Part shown: positions 1 through 9,011 of the stretch, piece after piece
Numbering within the stretch: the stretch's first letter is position 1
Layout: every line of letters starts with the position of its first letter
NCBI GenBank assembly: GCA_021838785.1
Contig: JAKCCV010000002.1
Location: forward strand, 1-64,000
Origin: Acidobacteriota bacterium
GTDB lineage: Bacteria > Acidobacteriota > Terriglobia > UBA7540
Direction: 5' to 3'
Length of the DNA: 64,000 nt
Translations under genes and position numbers: made by a program
The notes under the pieces: model-generated
What the model was told of the DNA's origin: nothing
What the model saw: the letters and a program-made list of their open reading frames with translations, nothing else
Databases searched by the model: none

Positions 1-68
1 CGCACCCAATCTTGCAGCTGCGACTTTTGCATCGAATCGAGCATAATCTTAGGGGCGACTCTTGGCAT
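1..68 (-). CDS. IS630-like transposase, N-terminal fragment (runs off left edge)
   Basis: Reading leftwards from an ATG at 68 gives about 22 codons, open to the window edge, beginning MPRVAPKIMLDSMQKSQLQ. The opening RVAPxIxL followed by a helix-turn-helix-like stretch resembles the start of IS630-family DDE transposases, which cut and paste at TA targets. Only the N-terminus is visible, so no catalytic residue can be checked. The AT-rich stretch just outside it (about 80-125) would hold the IS end, but I could not identify an inverted repeat. It could also be another HTH protein. Confidence 0.4.
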   Translation of the reverse strand, partial: MPRVAPKIMLDSMQKSQLQDWV

Positions 69-241
69 GCCCCGATTGTAACGTCAAATCACAATATTAT
101 AAATAACTATTCGTACGATGTACTAGCACCCTGAGCCAGCGCCCGGCTCGGGCCAATCCGGACGCCTGACAAAACGATCGGCGCTGAGCTGGCCGCAGCG
201 CTGCGAGCGGGTTGCTGACCTTCGATGCGCAATTCCCCGGG

Positions 242-721
242 CTAGCGGGTCAGCGGGCTTTCCCAGACGACCCGAAGGAGCTCCTTGAGCTGGGCGAATC
301 GCTTCGGCCCCAGCTCGGCGCTCCATTCACGCTCGATTTCGCGGAGCACCTCTTGGATCTTCGAGTAGGCGGCGTGGCCCCTGCTGGTAAAGCGTATGAT
401 TCGCGCGCGGCCACTGTTGGGAGCAGCGGACCGGGCGATATAGCCATGCTCTTCGAGGCTCCTCAGGAGCTGGTTCATGGCCTGTTTGCTGATCCCTGCA
501 CGCTCAGCCAGAACGCCCGGGCGAGCCCCATCCGGCCCTGGAAACTCCAGGACCGCCATATGCGGCAGGCGCAATTCCTCAAAGCCGGCGGCGTTCAGTT
601 CACGGATCAAACGCCGGTGGATGGCCCGGGCCGGAACGCGCAATAATGCTCCGATGAGCATATTTTTGGTCTTTATGTGTGAAGCTGGCATTTTTCTCTT
701 GACACCTTCAGTAAATGCCAT
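242..721 (-). CDS. MarR-family transcriptional regulator
   Basis: A 159-residue winged-helix regulator, the usual MarR length. The middle (about residues 55-115) holds the DNA-binding region: a helix-turn-helix with GVLAERAGISKQAMNQLLRS, followed by the wing with LEEHGYIARSAAPNSGRARI. The flanking helices would form the dimer interface. MarR proteins are cytoplasmic dimers that usually repress a divergent neighbour until a phenolic or oxidant ligand binds. It is divergent from the cupin gene at 771, and the shared spacer holds two identical-architecture palindromes, so autoregulation plus control of the cupin is the natural inference. The ATG at 721 lies inside the first palindrome; an ATG at 691 preceded by AAGAGA is an equally good start and would leave that palindrome untranslated. 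Family assignment is firm; the ligand is unknown. Confidence 0.88.
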   Translation of the reverse strand: MAFTEGVKRKMPASHIKTKNMLIGALLRVPARAIHRRLIRELNAAGFEELRLPHMAVLEFPGPDGARPGVLAERAGISKQAMNQLLRSLEEHGYIARSAAPNSGRARIIRFTSRGHAAYSKIQEVLREIEREWSAELGPKRFAQLKELLRVVWESPLTR

Positions 722-755
722 TTACATTCTAGCATAGTAAATTAACTTTACTATG
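699..755 (+). promoter_or_regulatory. MarR/cupin divergent control region: promoter plus twin GTAAA-N5-TTTAC palindromes
   Basis: Two palindromes share the same arms and spacing. The first is GTAAATGCCATTTAC at 711-725. The second is GTAAATTAACTTTAC at 737-751, and its symmetry extends outward to CATAG/CTATG (733-755). Their centres are 26 bp apart. A TTGACA at 699-704 with TTACAT at 722-727 (17-bp spacer) makes a rightward promoter whose -10 lies inside the first palindrome, the classic geometry for repression. MarR operators are typically palindromes of this size; that the 242-721 product binds here is inferred. Confidence 0.75.
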
Positions 756-770
756 AGAGGAGTAAAATAC

Positions 771-1259
771 ATGGCATCCCAGACCACCGAAATTAACGTC
801 AAAACCAACCCCGCCGACGAGACCATCCGCCTGGGGCCGCTCGCGGTACGATTTCTGGTCACGGGGGAGAACTCAGCGGGCAGCGTGGCGGCATTCGAAC
901 TTTATGTCCCGGCCGCGAAGCGCCTGGCCGCTCTGGCGCACAGCCACGACCACTACGAAGAAACGATCTACGGCATCGAAGGCGTGCTGACCTGGACCGT
1001 CAACGGAAAGCCAGTCGAGGTGACACCGGGGCAGGCGCTCTGCATTCCGCGCGGCGCCGTCCACCGGTTCGATAACAACGGCGCGGAGGATGTGAAGGCG
1101 CTGTGCGTGATCTCTCCGGCGGCCGTCGGCCCCGAATTTTTCCGTGAGGCGGCTGAAGTGATCAACGCGGCGGCGGGCGGGCCTCCAGACAAGGCCAAGA
1201 TGATCGCCATCATGCTCCGCCACGGCCTCACGCCGGCGGCACCTCCGACCCAGGCGTAG
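771..1259 (+). CDS. Cupin-domain protein
   Basis: A small single-domain beta-barrel protein (162 residues). The first conserved cupin motif is visible as AHSHDHYEETIYGIEG followed by the second near CIPRGAVHRFDNNG, with the His and Glu residues that normally hold a metal. Cupins of this kind act as dioxygenases, isomerases or sensors for small aromatic or sugar substrates in the cytoplasm; no substrate can be read here. An ATG at 753 is in frame, but AGAGGAG at 756-762 sits 8 bases before the ATG at 771, so the later start is chosen. It is divergent from a MarR gene and its promoter overlaps a MarR-type palindrome, so it is probably the regulator's target, for example in quinone or phenolic detoxification. 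Confidence 0.85.
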   Translation: MASQTTEINVKTNPADETIRLGPLAVRFLVTGENSAGSVAAFELYVPAAKRLAALAHSHDHYEETIYGIEGVLTWTVNGKPVEVTPGQALCIPRGAVHRFDNNGAEDVKALCVISPAAVGPEFFREAAEVINAAAGGPPDKAKMIAIMLRHGLTPAAPPTQA

Positions 1260-1289
1260 GGGCTTCCAGGCAGAGGGGGAACCGCGGAC

Positions 1290-1309
1290 CGCGGGCATGG
1301 TGGCCCGTG
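1290..1309 (+). terminator. Possible hairpin after the cupin gene
   Basis: CGCGGGC and GCCCGTG form a 7-bp stem (one G-T pair) around the loop ATGGTG, 31 bases after the cupin stop codon. No T-run follows, so it is not a canonical intrinsic terminator. Confidence 0.3.
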
Positions 1310-1762
1310 CTGCTTGCTGTGCTGCCCTCCCCTTTCCCAAGCCACCCCTTGACGACAAGAATGAGAGGGGCGGCGAGTGGGGCTTGGCGCCCGCTGCCGA
1401 ATCTTCTGGGCCGCCGAGTCGTCGCCCTCTGAAGCGCGAAGTCAGTGCCTTGAGGGCGATCGGGCCGATTTACCTCGGACAACTCTCTCGATGCAATCTG
1501 CAGCAAACGATACCAAGAACCAGGTGATGATATGGAGCGCGGCAGGCGGGGGCTTCGCATCACCCTAAGCATCTACGACAAACGACGGGCTGAGAAGGCG
1601 GAGTGAACCTGGCACGTCGAGCTGAATGTTTGCCTCAATTATCGGGACAAGCCCATAAAGATTCCTCTGCCTGACTTTATCAATTGGCGATGGTCAAAAG
1701 CGCACTCGGTTGTTTCGCTACGTTTAGGATTCGGTCATCTCCAATCGTATGCCCGACTGCCG
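1310..1762. other. Intergenic stretch without a convincing gene
   Basis: Short open frames exist on both strands but none has a ribosome binding site, a recognisable family signature or plausible protein composition. The right end carries the promoter of the sensor kinase. I see no repeat, RNA gene or mobile-element remnant here. Confidence 0.6.
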
Positions 1763-1768
1763 TATAAT
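1763..1768 (+). promoter_or_regulatory. -10 box (TATAAT) of the sensor kinase gene
   Basis: A perfect TATAAT lies only two bases before the first in-frame ATG (1771). Transcription would begin near 1775, inside that upstream frame, so translation has to begin further down; this supports the ATG at 1864. No good -35 hexamer is visible. Confidence 0.5.
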
Positions 1769-1863
1769 TCATGCTGGCGGTTTGGGGGAGTTGGCTCGTA
1801 GCCAGGACGACAGCGGGGCGTGGTGTGCCAGGGCAGCTAAGCGCATTGCAGGCAAAGAGAGAG

Positions 1864-4839
1864 ATGGGGCGCAAACTCGCCTTGTTGGCGCTGATGGCTC
1901 TTGCAACCATCCCCGCCCTGGCGCTTCCCACCAATAAAAGCATCTGGGAATTTGATCGCCGCGTCTGGTACGCGGAGGATGGCCTGCCGAATGACATGAT
2001 TCTGGCCATCGCGCAGACCAAGGACGGCTACCTATGGATCGGCACTCGTGGCGGGCTGGCGCGTTTTGATGGATTTCAGTTCGTGGTGTTTAACCGCTCC
2101 AACACACCCGCATTTCGCGACAACCGCGTTCTTTCTCTATGCGCCACACGTGACGGGGACCTCTGGATTGGCACGGCGGGCGGCGGCATCATTCGCTACC
2201 ATGACGGAGAGTTTAAGTTGTTTGGCGCACAACAGGGGCTGACCAACGGCTTTGTCCGCACCATTTACCAGGAGCGTGACGGGCGGCTGCTGGTGGGCAC
2301 GGACCACGGTCTTTTTTTGCTGAAAGGCGACCGGTTCGTGCGCCTCGACGGCCGCGGCAGGCTGCCTTTCATTTCCGTTCATGCCATCACGCAGGACCGC
2401 CAGGGCCGGCTGTGGGTGGGCGGCTCCGGCCTGTTCGTGCTCTCGCGCGGAAAAGTACAAAGCATCGTGCTGGGTCAAAGCATGGCCAGCAACCAGATCA
2501 AATCCGTATTTCAGTCGCGCAGCGGCACCATGTGGATCGGCACCTACTCCGGGCTCTATCGAATCACGCGGAATGGCAAGATTCTGCACGGGCCTTTCGA
2601 CAGCGACCTGGAAGCCAACTTCTGCCAGGACCAGGAAGGCAACATCTGGGTAGGCTGGGTCGGGCACGGGATCAGCCGCTATCGCAACGGCATCTTCCGC
2701 ACCTATCAGGCTCCGGCGATTCTACCCAACAACACCGTGCTTTCCATCTTTGCCGATTCCGAAAAGGATCTATGGGTGGGAACGGAAGACGGCCTGCTGC
2801 GCATCAGCGACACGGGTGTCAGCGTAGTGGAAAACAAGGACGGCATTTCGCTCGGCAACACCAGCACGATCTATGAAAACGTCAGCACACTGTACGCCGC
2901 CCCCAACGGGACCTTGTGGATTGCCGACGGCCACCTCTATCAGATTGTGGGATGGCGCCTGATTCGCTACCGGCTGCCGGCCGCGATTCGCCACCTCGCC
3001 ATTCGCACGGTGTTTGAAGACTCAAAAGGCGTGCTGTGGCTCGGGACTGGCGGGCAAGGCTTGGTGGCCCTTCAGAAAGATGGAGCTGTAGCCCATTACA
3101 CGCGCAAGCAGGGCCTGATCAATGACTTTACTCGGGCTTTCTGCGAAGGCCGTCGCGGCAACCTCTGGATTGGCACGGACGGCGGAGTAAGCCGATGGAA
3201 CGGAAGACATTTTCGGAATTACACCACGGCCGATGGGCTGGCCTATCCGAGCGTCCGCGCCATTGTGGAAGACAAGGCCGGATCCATCTGGGTTGGAACC
3301 GACGGAGGACTGTGCGTTCTCCACGACGGCAAATTTGTGAAGGACGCGGCGCTGGCTCCGCTGCGCCATGTCAAAGTGTGGGCCATCCATGAAGACGGCG
3401 CCGGAGCGCTCTGGCTGGGCACGCGCGACGAGGGACTCTTCCGCCTGAAAGACGGCCATCTGTCGCACTACACCACGCGTTGCGGCCTTCCCGATGACGA
3501 CATTTACCAGATTCTCCAGGACCACGCCGGCAACCTCTGGTTTAGCGGCTCGGCAGGCATTTTTCAGATTTCACTGGCCAACTTAAATAGCGATTCAGAA
3601 TGCGCGCCGGGCTCGCTCGTGCCCACCATCTACGGCAGTTCCCAGGGATCGGAAGTAGGCGAAGTGAACGGGGGCATCCAGCCCGCCGGCTCGGTAACGC
3701 GCTCGGGTATTTTGTGGTTTCCCACTTCCAAAGGCGCCATCCGCATTGACCCCTCCGGCGTGAACTGGAGCCAAAAACCGCGAGTTCTGATTGAATCCGT
3801 GGAGGCTGACGGCAAAAACATTCCGCTTCAAGCGGGCAGCCGCATTCCGCCGGGGCGCGGACGGCTCGAGATTCGCTACACGGCTCCCAGCCTTCGCGCG
3901 CCGGAACACATCCGCTTCAAATACATGCTAAAGGGCTTTGACCACCAGTGGATTAACGCCTCCACACGCCGCGTGGCTTATTACACCAACCTGCCACCGG
4001 GAAACTACCAATTTAAGGTGGTCGCCTACGACAACGACGCGCCGAACGAGCGGGCGGAAGCGTCGTTTCCTTTCACCTGGGAGGCTCGGTATTATCAGAC
4101 CTGGTGGTTTGACGCTCTCCTCGCCCTGCTGATTGCCGCCACGGTATGGATGGGGCTGCGCATGCACCTGGCCCAGACCGAGGCGCGTTACGCCGCTGTG
4201 CTGGCCGAGCGCAACCGCTTGGCCCGCGAGATGCACGATACCGTCATCCAGGGATGCGTGGGCGTCTCCACGCTGCTGGAGGCGATTTCCAGCGTGTCGG
4301 AGTCATCTTCCGGCACGGCGCAAAGCCTGCTTAACCACGCGCGAGAACAGATTCGGCAGACGCTGAATGAGGCGCGGCTGGCCATTTGGAACATGCGCTA
4401 CACCTCGATGGAAGCCGAGGGTCTTGTCTCAGGACTGCGGCATCTGGCGTACAACTTTTCCGCGGGAAAAGAGGTGAAAGTCCGCACGGAGGTTTCCGGA
4501 ACTCCATCTTTCGTGGAACCGCAGGCGGGCAGCAATCTTCTGCTGATTGCGCGGGAAGCCGTGCGGAACGCGCTGACCCACGCCAACCCCACCCAGGTCA
4601 TCATCCAGGTGGCGTTCGCGGACCACCACGTCCGCATGGAGGTTCGGGACGACGGATGCGGCTTCAATCCCCAGAACGGGGGGTCGGGCCAAGAGGAACA
4701 TTACGGAATCGTCGGCATGCGCGAGCGCGCCCAGGAGTTAGGAGGAAAATTTGAAATCCATTCACAACCGGGAAAAGGAACCTACGTCGTGGTCGCAATT
4801 CCATCCGGTGAACAAAAATCTCGCCGACGAACCGAGTGA
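1864..4839 (+). CDS. Two-component sensor histidine kinase with beta-propeller sensor, Y_Y_Y and HisKA_3 domains
   Basis: A hybrid-sized membrane sensor kinase of 991 residues. It opens with a signal peptide (KLALLALMALATIPALAL). About 600 residues of two-component-regulator propeller repeats follow, recognisable from repeated D-G-x-LWIGT-x-GG units. Next come a Y_Y_Y domain (FKYMLKGFDHQW, LPPGNYQFKVVA), one transmembrane helix near residues 748-768, a HisKA_3 dimerisation domain with the phospho-acceptor His791 in EMHDTVIQ, and a HATPase_c domain (DDGCGF, GIVGMRERA). The sensor lies in the periplasm. Such kinases accompany glycan loci and sense oligosaccharides in Bacteroidetes and Acidobacteria. 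The ATG at 1771 is in frame but overlaps the -10 box; the ATG at 1864 is preceded by AAGAGAGAG and starts directly at the signal peptide. The partner regulator overlaps the 3' end, and the convergent galactan locus is the likeliest target (inferred). Confidence 0.93.
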   Translation: MGRKLALLALMALATIPALALPTNKSIWEFDRRVWYAEDGLPNDMILAIAQTKDGYLWIGTRGGLARFDGFQFVVFNRSNTPAFRDNRVLSLCATRDGDLWIGTAGGGIIRYHDGEFKLFGAQQGLTNGFVRTIYQERDGRLLVGTDHGLFLLKGDRFVRLDGRGRLPFISVHAITQDRQGRLWVGGSGLFVLSRGKVQSIVLGQSMASNQIKSVFQSRSGTMWIGTYSGLYRITRNGKILHGPFDSDLEANFCQDQEGNIWVGWVGHGISRYRNGIFRTYQAPAILPNNTVLSIFADSEKDLWVGTEDGLLRISDTGVSVVENKDGISLGNTSTIYENVSTLYAAPNGTLWIADGHLYQIVGWRLIRYRLPAAIRHLAIRTVFEDSKGVLWLGTGGQGLVALQKDGAVAHYTRKQGLINDFTRAFCEGRRGNLWIGTDGGVSRWNGRHFRNYTTADGLAYPSVRAIVEDKAGSIWVGTDGGLCVLHDGKFVKDAALAPLRHVKVWAIHEDGAGALWLGTRDEGLFRLKDGHLSHYTTRCGLPDDDIYQILQDHAGNLWFSGSAGIFQISLANLNSDSECAPGSLVPTIYGSSQGSEVGEVNGGIQPAGSVTRSGILWFPTSKGAIRIDPSGVNWSQKPRVLIESVEADGKNIPLQAGSRIPPGRGRLEIRYTAPSLRAPEHIRFKYMLKGFDHQWINASTRRVAYYTNLPPGNYQFKVVAYDNDAPNERAEASFPFTWEARYYQTWWFDALLALLIAATVWMGLRMHLAQTEARYAAVLAERNRLAREMHDTVIQGCVGVSTLLEAISSVSESSSGTAQSLLNHAREQIRQTLNEARLAIWNMRYTSMEAEGLVSGLRHLAYNFSAGKEVKVRTEVSGTPSFVEPQAGSNLLLIAREAVRNALTHANPTQVIIQVAFADHHVRMEVRDDGCGFNPQNGGSGQEEHYGIVGMRERAQELGGKFEIHSQPGKGTYVVVAIPSGEQKSRRRTE

Positions 4840-5424
4840 GGGCAAAATCCGCGTCATGGTGGTGGATGACCATCCAGTGGTGCGCTTGGGCCTTGCCGCC
4901 ATTGTGAACGCCCAGCCCGATATGACCGTGGTGGCCGAGGCGGGGTCCGGCGAAGCCGCAGTGCAGTGGTTCCATCAGCGGCAGCCGGACCTTGTGCTGA
5001 TGGACCTCCGTCTGCCCGCCATGAATCAAAACGTACCCGCTTTATCGCCCTCACCACTTACGACGGCGATGAGGACATCGTTACGGCGCTGGAAGCCGGG
5101 GCGCAGGCCTACTTGCTGAAAGGCATTTCGCAAGGTGAGCTGGTGAACGCCATTCGCAAGGTGCATGCGGGCCACAAATATCTCCCCGACCACGTCTCCA
5201 GGGTGCTGGCGGAGCGCCCCCCTTGCTTTCGCCTGAGCGCGCGCGAACTGGAGGTGCTCCAGTTGATTGTGAAAGGCCTGAGCAACAAAGAGATCGCAAA
5301 AACTCTGGGCATCACCGAAGGCACGGTCAAGTGGCACGTGAACATCATCCTGGGACTGCTGAACGTGAACGACCGCACCCAGGCCGCCATCGCCGCGCTG
5401 CAACGCGGCATTGTCCATTTCTAA
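4751..5424 (+). pseudogene. NarL/FixJ-type response regulator, disrupted by an internal deletion and frameshift
   Basis: The receiver half (VMVVDDHPVVRLG, phospho-acceptor Asp in LVLMDLRLPAMN) is read from a TTG at 4751. AGGAGG at 4740-4745 stands 5 bases before it, so translation overlaps the kinase gene by 89 bases. The other half (RFIALTTYDGDEDI, YLLKG, then a LuxR helix-turn-helix with LSARELEVLQLIVKGLSNK and GTVKWHVN) continues in another frame to 5424. The break is near 5025-5035. Compared with NarL-type receivers, roughly 10-14 residues after LPAMN are absent, and the frames require the lost length to be 1 modulo 3. So this is a deletion, not a simple one-base slip. As written the gene cannot make an intact regulator. 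An assembly collapse is possible. The domain identities are secure. Confidence 0.85.
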
Positions 5425-5425
5425 A

Positions 5426-5440
5426 ATTCCCTCTCGGAAT
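5426..5440. terminator. Small hairpin between convergent genes
   Basis: ATTCC and GGAAT pair around CTCTC between the response regulator stop and the convergent GH2 stop codon. The 5-bp stem is weak and carries no T-run; it is the only candidate terminator in this 15-base gap. Confidence 0.25.
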
Positions 5441-7626
5441 CAGTCGCTGCGGCAGCGCCACAGACCCAGGCGCCAGATTGGCGGACGCCACCAGCAGGTC
5501 CCCTTGGCAGCCAGAAATCCGGTGGGCCGGTAAAGCCAGAGGCGCAGTGTCAGACCGCGCGAGTGTGCCGGAGGATTCCAGTTTTTGACGAGCGTGTAAG
5601 CCGGGCCGATATCCGGCAGCGTCTGTTCGCCTGCCCCCAATTCCACGCCGTGCGCATCCACCACGCGCCACACCGCCCGGTAATGGTCGAGCGGGTAAGA
5701 AGGGATCTGGTTGGGGCCACGCCGGCTGATGATCGCGCTGAATCCCGTGGGCGGTGAGACCGTCGTTTCGTTCTTTGGCCACGTCATCTGGATATCGAGG
5801 TCAGCCGGGGCATTGTACTTTTGGAAAGCGTAATAGATAGGCTGGCGCTGCCGGTTACGGCTGACAAACCCAAGGCCGCCGAATCCGCGCCGCGAGGGCA
5901 CGGGCACGGTGAGTCGGCTCCGGCGCGGAAACGCGTGCGAACGGTAGGGAGCGTAGCACCAGTAGAGCACGCCCGCTATCCAGGGGTATTTGCCGAACAG
6001 CGACAATTCTTTGCCAATGCTGGCATCCCTAAAGCGCCGTGCCTGCTGGGGATTCCGCGTGAGCGGCAGGTAGGGCGCCGTTTCTGAAATGATGACCATC
6101 TTGTTCGGGTAGTCCTTGCCGATCTTTCGGATGTAACCCGGCAGCGCTTTCTCCGTGCCGTGGCCGGAGCCGTAATACTCATTCCACATGACAAAGTCCG
6201 CGTAGCTCGCCGCGTTGTCGCGCGGATTCTTGATCAGCGGGAGAAGGTCGTCGGCGTAGGTGACGTAGCGCGACGGATCGAGCGACTTGATGTACCGGTC
6301 CATCGTTCTGAAATAGGCCACACCCTGCGGCGTGTCGGTGGCGCTTTCATTACAGACGCTCCACGCAAAGATGCTGGGATGGTTGCCGTCCTGCTCAATC
6401 ACCGCGTGCATCATGCGCTTGGCGAGCGCAATCACTTTCGGGTTGGCAAACTGGCTGGCGCTGAAGTGCCAGAGCGGAATTTCAGGGATCAGCAGGATGC
6501 CGTGCCGGTCGCAGAAATCGTAGATGAACGGATTTTGCGGATAGTGCACGGGGCGGGTGAGCGTGACTTGCAGGTTCTTCATGTCGTCAAAATCGTGGAG
6601 GATGGTTCCTTCGGTTTCCGCCAAACCCTCCCACGGCGAATCCTCGTGGCGGTCAATGCCCGTGAGACGGACAACATGGCCATTGAGGTAAAGCTTGCGG
6701 TCGTGAATCACAATGGTGCGAACGCCAAAATTGTCGGCGCGCGAATCGAGCACTTGCCCGCGCGGCCCGGTGAGCACGGTTTCCATCCGATAGAGATTCG
6801 GATTGTCAAAACTCCACAACTTGACCGAGTGAAGGTCAAGGTTGATGGTGACGACCTTTTTGCCCGGCGGCAGCGCAACCGGCTTCCCGGCGGTGGCCGC
6901 GACGTCGCCGTGAGGTCCTAGGATTTTTAGGGACAGCCTTGCGCGGGTCGCTCGGGAAACGTGATTCTCAAGATGCACGTGGTCGGTGACCGTCGCGCCC
7001 GTGCCGGTCACGGTACTGAGAATCTGCTGCCATCGCACCAGTTGCGGCGCGCTGACTTTGAGCCAGACGTGGCGCACGATGCCGCCATAGGGCCACCAGT
7101 CGTACCAGGTGCCCGGCCGGTTGCTGCCTCGCATGGCCCAGCCAGGAATGGTGGCGACGCCGGGCTGATTGCTGATCTCAACAGCCAGGTAATTGATCGG
7201 CTTGAGGTACGGCGTGGCGTTGAAGTAGTAGCTGGTGTAGCCGCCCTGGTGACTGCCCAACTCGGTCCCGTTCAGCCAGACGTGCGAACTGTAGAACGTG
7301 GCGCCAAAATGGACCTCAACGCGCTCGTCGCGGGTGAGTGCAGGATAAGCGAACGTCTTGAAGTACCACGCATGGCCGACATAATAATAATATTTCCGCA
7401 TGAGGCTCCAGGTTCCCGGAACCCGAACCATCGTTGTGCCGACAGGCTTTGCTTTGGTCCAGCCTTCCGATGCCCCCTGATTCGAAGGGTCTGTCTTGAA
7501 TTGCCAGTAGCCGTCGAGATTGACCCGCGTGGACGCAGAGGCCGTGCAGGACGCCAGCAAAAGCAGGCTGGCAAAAAGACTTGTCCAGTAGAACCTTCGC
7601 CCGCTTATCCTCGATTCAACATACAT
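5440..7626 (-). CDS. Glycoside hydrolase family 2 lipoprotein (beta-galactosidase/beta-glucuronidase-like)
   Basis: A secreted retaining glycosidase of 728 residues. An N-terminal lipoprotein signal ends in LLLLASC, putting the lipidated Cys at residue 27. The jelly-roll sugar-binding domain (about 30-210: VNLDGYWQF, VHFGATFYSSHVWLNG, PGTWYDWWPYGGI), the immunoglobulin-like middle domain and the TIM barrel follow. The acid/base is Glu427 in WSVCNES and the nucleophile Glu515 in VIISETAPY. The start at 7626 has GGGAGG six bases upstream; an in-frame ATG at 7641 lacks this. It is the last gene of a minus-strand set with GH53 and a TonB receptor, where it would cleave terminal beta-linked sugars from galactan oligosaccharides. 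GH2 also contains mannosidases and glucuronidases, so the exact sugar is uncertain. Confidence 0.9.
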   Translation of the reverse strand: MYVESRISGRRFYWTSLFASLLLLASCTASASTRVNLDGYWQFKTDPSNQGASEGWTKAKPVGTTMVRVPGTWSLMRKYYYYVGHAWYFKTFAYPALTRDERVEVHFGATFYSSHVWLNGTELGSHQGGYTSYYFNATPYLKPINYLAVEISNQPGVATIPGWAMRGSNRPGTWYDWWPYGGIVRHVWLKVSAPQLVRWQQILSTVTGTGATVTDHVHLENHVSRATRARLSLKILGPHGDVAATAGKPVALPPGKKVVTINLDLHSVKLWSFDNPNLYRMETVLTGPRGQVLDSRADNFGVRTIVIHDRKLYLNGHVVRLTGIDRHEDSPWEGLAETEGTILHDFDDMKNLQVTLTRPVHYPQNPFIYDFCDRHGILLIPEIPLWHFSASQFANPKVIALAKRMMHAVIEQDGNHPSIFAWSVCNESATDTPQGVAYFRTMDRYIKSLDPSRYVTYADDLLPLIKNPRDNAASYADFVMWNEYYGSGHGTEKALPGYIRKIGKDYPNKMVIISETAPYLPLTRNPQQARRFRDASIGKELSLFGKYPWIAGVLYWCYAPYRSHAFPRRSRLTVPVPSRRGFGGLGFVSRNRQRQPIYYAFQKYNAPADLDIQMTWPKNETTVSPPTGFSAIISRRGPNQIPSYPLDHYRAVWRVVDAHGVELGAGEQTLPDIGPAYTLVKNWNPPAHSRGLTLRLWLYRPTGFLAAKGTCWWRPPIWRLGLWRCRSD

Positions 7627-7868
7627 GGTTTGCCTCCCCATCGCCGCGCCGGGGCCTCACCCTGGGTCGGGGCCACCCGGCTCGAGGTTATTGCTTGCCC
7701 TGAATCGGTCCAATACCGAAAAATTGGAAAACTGGAAGTGCTCTTCATGGCGCCAGCAAAGATCCAGCGTGGGGCCGTCCAAAAAGAGAGCCGCCCGCGA
7801 GACAAGGATCTCCTTTCCAGCGATTGATCAAGCAAGCCGGATTTCTTTCCCCCGACCCCTGGCGTGAG

Positions 7869-9011
7869 CTATCGTCGCGTGTACTCGTCAAACACCGTGA
7901 TCACCGGCAGCGCGTTTCCAGAATCGTCAAAGAATCCGCGGGCTCTGAGTGGCGATTGGGCAGGCACGGCGGGCTCCCACCAGAAAAGGCCTTTGCCCAA
8001 GTTGTCCGGGGTATCCAGAACCGTGCGAAAGACAGCCTGGAGAAATTGCTTCTGCCCATCGGGCGTTATGGGAAACGGCGGCGGCGGCATCTGGAACTTC
8101 GGATGGAGTTTCTTGAACTTGGCCGGCACGTGGAAAGTCGGCTTTTCCCACGTGTACGCGACCTCGGCGAGAACAATGGGTTTGTGGAAGGTGGTGGCCG
8201 TCATGTAAAGGTTATACCGCAGGTCGTCCAGGCTTCCCTGCCACCACGGGTAATAGGACTGGCCAATCACATCGTAGTGGACATGGTATTTCGCCAGATG
8301 GTCAAAAAAATAATGGGTGGTTTTCCAGTCGCCACCGCGGTCAATGTGAATCATAATCAGCGGCCGCGGCTGGTTGCCGTGGCCCGCGTCCACCCCGTTG
8401 ATGCCGGCCTTCAGCAAATCCGTAAACTGTTTCCAGTGGTCCGGAAGTTTGCCGTCCGGCCACAACATGCCGTTGGTAATCTCGTTGCCAATCTGCACCA
8501 TGTTGGGCAGAACTCCCGCTTTGCGGAAGGCCTCGATGGTGTTGCGCGTGTAGGTATAGACCTGCCGCACCAGTTGCTCATGCGTCATGCCGAGCCAGGC
8601 CTTGGGCGTGAATTGCTTGCCGGGGTCCGCCCAGGTGTCCGAATAGTGGAGATCAAGAAGAAATTTGAACCCCAGCTTTTTGGCAGCCTGCGCTGACGCA
8701 ATGGTGTAAGGCAAATTGTTCGGCAGGTTTGTGGGATGCACAAACAGCCTTAAGCGGACCCAGTTGTAGCCATGGTCCTTGAGGATCTGCAGGACGGGCA
8801 TTGCCTTGCCTTTGTTTCTAAACACGGTCCCCTCGGCTTCGGCTTGCCTTGCGAAAGAAACATCCGCGCCGATGATATATTGAGCCCGCGCCGCCGGGGG
8901 GAGCATAAGGCTCAGAATCAGGCCCGAGGCTGTAATCACAACCCCACGAAGGCGGTTCCTTCCGCGGGTTACGCCCGGGCGCATCGAGACTTGTCGGCGA
9001 TTTCGGTTCAT
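7869..9011 (-). CDS. GH53 arabinogalactan endo-beta-1,4-galactanase
   Basis: An endo-acting enzyme of 380 residues that cuts beta-1,4-galactan side chains of pectin; GH53 has essentially one known activity. The chain starts with a signal peptide (VVITASGLILSLMLPPAARA) and then shows the family landmarks IIGADVSFARQAE, NWVRLRLFVHP and FLLDLHYSDTWADPGKQ. The acid/base is Glu177 in VQIGNEITNG, with IGQSYYPWW after it, and the nucleophile is Glu283 in LAEVAYTW. The ATG at 9011 puts the signal peptide about 20 residues in; an in-frame ATG at 9095 only adds a non-conserved extension. It lies between a TPR protein and GH2, downstream of a TonB receptor, which gives the locus its galactan reading. 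It probably acts in the periplasm or at the surface. Confidence 0.93.
   Translation of the reverse strand: MNRNRRQVSMRPGVTRGRNRLRGVVITASGLILSLMLPPAARAQYIIGADVSFARQAEAEGTVFRNKGKAMPVLQILKDHGYNWVRLRLFVHPTNLPNNLPYTIASAQAAKKLGFKFLLDLHYSDTWADPGKQFTPKAWLGMTHEQLVRQVYTYTRNTIEAFRKAGVLPNMVQIGNEITNGMLWPDGKLPDHWKQFTDLLKAGINGVDAGHGNQPRPLIMIHIDRGGDWKTTHYFFDHLAKYHVHYDVIGQSYYPWWQGSLDDLRYNLYMTATTFHKPIVLAEVAYTWEKPTFHVPAKFKKLHPKFQMPPPPFPITPDGQKQFLQAVFRTVLDTPDNLGKGLFWWEPAVPAQSPLRARGFFDDSGNALPVITVFDEYTRR

Noticed and set aside
6160-6921. 253-codon frame antisense to the first GH2 gene
   Set aside because: Shadow frame; the minus strand has the signal peptide, ribosome site and both catalytic Glu residues.
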